Part shown: positions 62,043 to 64,000 of the stretch, piece after piece
How the letters are laid out: each line of letters starts with the position of its first letter
How positions within the stretch are numbered: the first letter of the stretch is position 1
Assembly (NCBI RefSeq): GCF_013874595.1
Contig: NZ_CP059431.1
Coordinates: 558,001 to 622,000 of the forward strand
Length of the DNA: 64,000 bases
DNA from: Flavobacterium sp. xlx-214
Lineage (GTDB): Bacteria > Bacteroidota > Bacteroidia > Flavobacteriales > Flavobacteriaceae
Reading direction: 5' to 3'
Notes under the pieces: generated by a model
Database searches by the model: none
What the model was told of the DNA's origin: nothing
Seen by the model: only the letters and a program-made list of their open reading frames with translations
Translations under genes and position numbers: made by a program

Positions 62043-62906
62043 ATGAGACAACTTAAAATTACCAAACAGGTAACCAATCGTGAAACAGCGTCGTTAGACA
62101 AATATTTACAAGAAATTGGTAAGGTAGATTTAATTACTGCCGATGAAGAAGTAGAATTAGCACAACGCATTAAAGCAGGTGATCAACGTGCACTTGAAAA
62201 ATTAACAAAAGCTAATTTACGTTTCGTAGTATCGGTAGCAAAACAATATCAAAATCAAGGTTTAACATTACCCGATTTAATTAACGAAGGAAACTTAGGT
62301 TTAATTAAAGCTGCGCAACGTTTTGATGAAACACGTGGTTTTAAATTCATTTCGTACGCTGTATGGTGGATTCGTCAATCTATTTTATCGGCATTAGCAG
62401 AACAATCGCGTATTGTACGTTTACCATTAAACAAAATTGGTTCTATCAACAAAATCAACAAAATGTATGCGTTGTTAGAGCAATCAAATGAGCGTCCGCC
62501 TTCAGCAGAAGAAATCGCTAAAGAATTAGACATGACCGTGAACGATGTAAAAGAGTCAATGAAAAACTCGGGTCGTCACTTATCAATGGATGCTCCTTTA
62601 GTAGAAGGTGAAGATTCTAACCTTTACGATGTATTGCGTTCGGGTGAATCGCCAAACCCTGATCGTGAATTAATTCACGAATCATTACGTACCGAAATTG
62701 AGCGTGCTTTAGAAACATTAACACCTCGTGAGGCTGATGTTGTACGTTTATACTTTGGTTTAGGTGACCAACACCCAATGACATTAGAAGAAATTGGTGA
62801 AACTTTTGATTTAACTCGTGAGCGTGTACGCCAGATTAAAGAAAAAGCCATTCGCAGATTAAAACACACTTCAAGAAGTAAAATCTTGAAAACATATTTA
62901 GGATAA
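62043..62906 (+). CDS. rpoD: RNA polymerase primary sigma factor (RpoD/SigA type)
   Basis: A 287-residue sigma-70 factor. There is a short region 1.2 ([28 protein letters not shown]), region 2 ([36 protein letters not shown] and [22 protein letters not shown], read in parts), region 3, and region 4 ([15 protein letters not shown], then [29 protein letters not shown]). Region 1.1 is absent, as is normal for the Bacteroidota primary sigma, which reads the TAnnTTTG -7 box seen across this window. The leader carries a Shine-Dalgarno-like sequence and an ECF-like promoter, both unusual here. Confidence 0.95.
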   Translation: MRQLKITKQVTNRETASLDKYLQEIGKVDLITADEEVELAQRIKAGDQRALEKLTKANLRFVVSVAKQYQNQGLTLPDLINEGNLGLIKAAQRFDETRGFKFISYAVWWIRQSILSALAEQSRIVRLPLNKIGSINKINKMYALLEQSNERPPSAEEIAKELDMTVNDVKESMKNSGRHLSMDAPLVEGEDSNLYDVLRSGESPNPDRELIHESLRTEIERALETLTPREADVVRLYFGLGDQHPMTLEEIGETFDLTRERVRQIKEKAIRRLKHTSRSKILKTYLG

Positions 62907-62918
62907 CATCCTCATTTT

Positions 62919-62993
62919 TTGTCATTCTGAACGAAATGTAATGGAGTGAAGAATCTATTCCTTTAAAGATTTATCCTTTCGCTGAAATGACAA
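62919..62993. repeat. Short dispersed palindromic repeat (GTCATTCTGAACGAA type)
   Basis: The arms are TTGTCATTCTGAACGAAA on the left and TTTCGCTGAAATGACAA on the right, about 75 nt end to end, with GAATCT near the centre. It resembles the TGTCATTCTGAGCGAAG... repeats scattered between genes in Bacteroidota. No coding potential is seen. Confidence 0.8.
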
Positions 62994-63007
62994 GTACAAT
63001 TTATTTA

Positions 63008-63038
63008 AAAACCCGTTAAATTATTTTAACGGGTTTTC
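63008..63038 (+). terminator. Terminator after the primary sigma gene
   Basis: AAAACCCGTTAAA / TTTAACGGGTTTT hairpin, followed by CTATTTTTG. It lies beyond the dispersed repeat. Confidence 0.85.
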
Positions 63039-63039
63039 T

Positions 63040-63047
63040 ATTTTTGT
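63040..63047 (+). promoter_or_regulatory. -7 promoter element for the ECF sigma gene
   Basis: TATTTTTG matches TAnnTTTG, directly after the terminator; the start codon is about 51 nt downstream. Confidence 0.6.
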
Positions 63048-63097
63048 ATGTAACAAAAACCAATTCACGTTACTAACTTTTTACAAAAGCACCTTAA

Positions 63098-63601
63098 TTG
63101 AAAGCTACCGAAAAAGACTTTTTAGATTTAATGCAAAAGCATAAAGGAATTTTATATAAAATTTCGAGGATGTATTTTGACTATGCAGAAGATCAGGAAG
63201 ACTTGATTCAGGAAATGACGTATCAATTATGGAAATCGTACCAAAACTTTAAAGGCGATAGTCAATTTTCTACATGGATGTACCGTGTTTGCCTAAACAC
63301 CGCATTAACTTTCTTTAAAAAAGAAGATAAAAAGCAAGACAAATACGAGTTACACGACAATTATGATAAAGCAGATGATGAAAGCAACGCATACAAAGAA
63401 GAGCAACTAAGCTATTTTTATGCCGCTGTGCAAGAATTGAACAAAGTAGAAAAAGCATTGATTTTTTTATTTCTTGAAGGAATGAACCACAAAGAAATTG
63501 CCGAAAACTTAGGTATTAGCGAAGTTAACGCGCGCGTAAAACTTAATAGAACCAAGGAAAAATTACAAACCATCATAAAAAAGAACGGATATGAATTTTG
63601 A
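63098..63601 (+). CDS. ECF-type RNA polymerase sigma factor
   Basis: A 167-residue sigma factor with region 2 (about 12-75: YKISRMYFDYAEDQEDLIQEMTYQLWKSYQNFKGDSQFSTWMYRVCLNTALTFF, read in parts) and region 4 (about 105-160: LNKVEKALIFLFLEGMNHKEIAENLGISEVNARVKLNRTKEKL). The start is taken as TTG at 63098, which places the N-terminus 11 residues before Met12; an ATG start at Met12 (63131) would cut into region 2. The stop overlaps the start of the next gene by 11 nt, so the membrane protein downstream may be its regulator. Confidence 0.9.
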   Translation: MKATEKDFLDLMQKHKGILYKISRMYFDYAEDQEDLIQEMTYQLWKSYQNFKGDSQFSTWMYRVCLNTALTFFKKEDKKQDKYELHDNYDKADDESNAYKEEQLSYFYAAVQELNKVEKALIFLFLEGMNHKEIAENLGISEVNARVKLNRTKEKLQTIIKKNGYEF

Positions 63602-64000
63602 TGAGTTACAAAAAAAATGGGACAACCAACCAGAGAAGGATATTGAAATAAAATCGGAATATCTTACCAAAACAAAATCGCTGGCAGAACAAATAATAAA
63701 AAGCTTTAAACGCGAAGCTATTATTTGGGGCGTAAGCATTGTTTTTATACTTGTGGTGCCTTTTATAGATATATACCAAATTAAAGGTTTAATTAGCTTT
63801 ATTTACTACTTTTTAGTATTTCAATTTATTATTTTTGGTTTGTATTACTACCGTAGATTTTACACCATTAGTAAAATGATTAAACAACCTAATACGTTTA
63901 ATAGCCGAGAAAGTATTATACGTTTGTATTACGAATTTCATTTTGCTATTGAAACCTACCGTTCCTCAATTTATGTGCTATTACCAACATCTATTGCGTT
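63591..64000 (+). CDS. Membrane protein, 3' truncated by the window edge, possible anti-sigma partner
   Basis: An ATG at 63591 overlaps the ECF stop by 11 nt and opens a frame that runs to the right edge (about 136 codons visible). The start is MNFDELQKKWDNQPEKD, followed by a basic helix and two hydrophobic segments (IIWGVSIVFILVVPFID and FIYYFLVFQFIIFGLYY). It then continues with RFYTISKMIKQPNTFNSRES. Position and topology (cytosolic N-terminus, then membrane helices) suit an anti-sigma or sensor protein, but no zinc-anti-sigma motif (HxxxCxxC) is seen. It is incomplete. Confidence 0.75.
   Translation, partial: MNFDELQKKWDNQPEKDIEIKSEYLTKTKSLAEQIIKSFKREAIIWGVSIVFILVVPFIDIYQIKGLISFIYYFLVFQFIIFGLYYYRRFYTISKMIKQPNTFNSRESIIRLYYEFHFAIETYRSSIYVLLPTSIA

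Overview
The window looks like chromosome from a member of the Flavobacteriaceae (Bacteroidota). The sequence is AT-rich. It carries the gliding / type IX secretion core genes gldK-gldL-gldM-gldN, a short primary sigma factor of about 287 residues without region 1.1, many SusC-like TonB-dependent receptors and lipoproteins, and promoters of the Bacteroidota type (TAnnTTTG at -7). Almost no gene has a Shine-Dalgarno sequence. I cannot name the genus with confidence; Flavobacterium, Myroides and their relatives all fit.

Layout. 1-2.1 kb: MerR (partial), LemA and two TPM-domain proteins in one operon. 2.2-3.9 kb: a seven-repeat lipoprotein and two tandem initiator tRNAs. 4-6.2 kb: the GTPases era and der. 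6.3-19.7 kb: cell-surface genes, namely two paralogous outer-membrane barrel proteins flanking a four-gene operon (TonB receptor, DUF4876-like lipoprotein, DUF6850-like barrel, di-haem peroxidase). 19.7-20.3 kb: an array of palindromic repeats. 20.3-24.7 kb (minus): small HExxH protein, PLP deaminase family, glucosaminidase/LysM, hemL, and a GDPD lipoprotein. 24.8-27.5 kb: hutU fused to a small Cys-rich DUF5522-like domain, then a DUF4136 lipoprotein. 27.5-39.1 kb (minus): ABC-F, a FAD oxidoreductase, gldNMLK, a degenerate arginase-fold protein and topA. 39.2-40.7 kb (minus): a SLOG-fold protein with a WYL regulator. 40.8-45.4 kb: miaB, a sigma-54-type activator, lptE, a TPR protein and secG. 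45.5-49.6 kb: groES-groEL, then aldehyde dehydrogenase with DUF779. 49.6-52.7 kb (minus): HYC_CC_PP protein, TonB receptor and HMA protein, probably metal-related. 52.9-57.0 kb (minus): a T9SS cargo / PorP-SprF / OmpA trio with visibly higher GC. 57.4-62.9 kb: rpsO, pnp, two paralogous secreted proteins and the primary sigma factor. 63.1-64 kb: an ECF sigma factor and a membrane protein cut by the window edge.

How the genes fit together. gldKLMN encode the trans-envelope motor and ring of the type IX secretion system. The 52.9-57 kb trio is a typical substrate with its outer-membrane partner and a peptidoglycan anchor, so both the machine and a client are present. lptE, secG, the TonB receptors and the lipoproteins add further envelope-assembly functions. 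The best candidates for undescribed biology are the SLOG/WYL pair with its operator-like palindrome, the hutU fusion across an 8-A tract where losing one A gives a perfect ATGA junction, the DUF4876/DUF6850/peroxidase operon, and the degenerate arginase beside the gld operon. I saw no CRISPR array, insertion sequence, prophage or known defence island.
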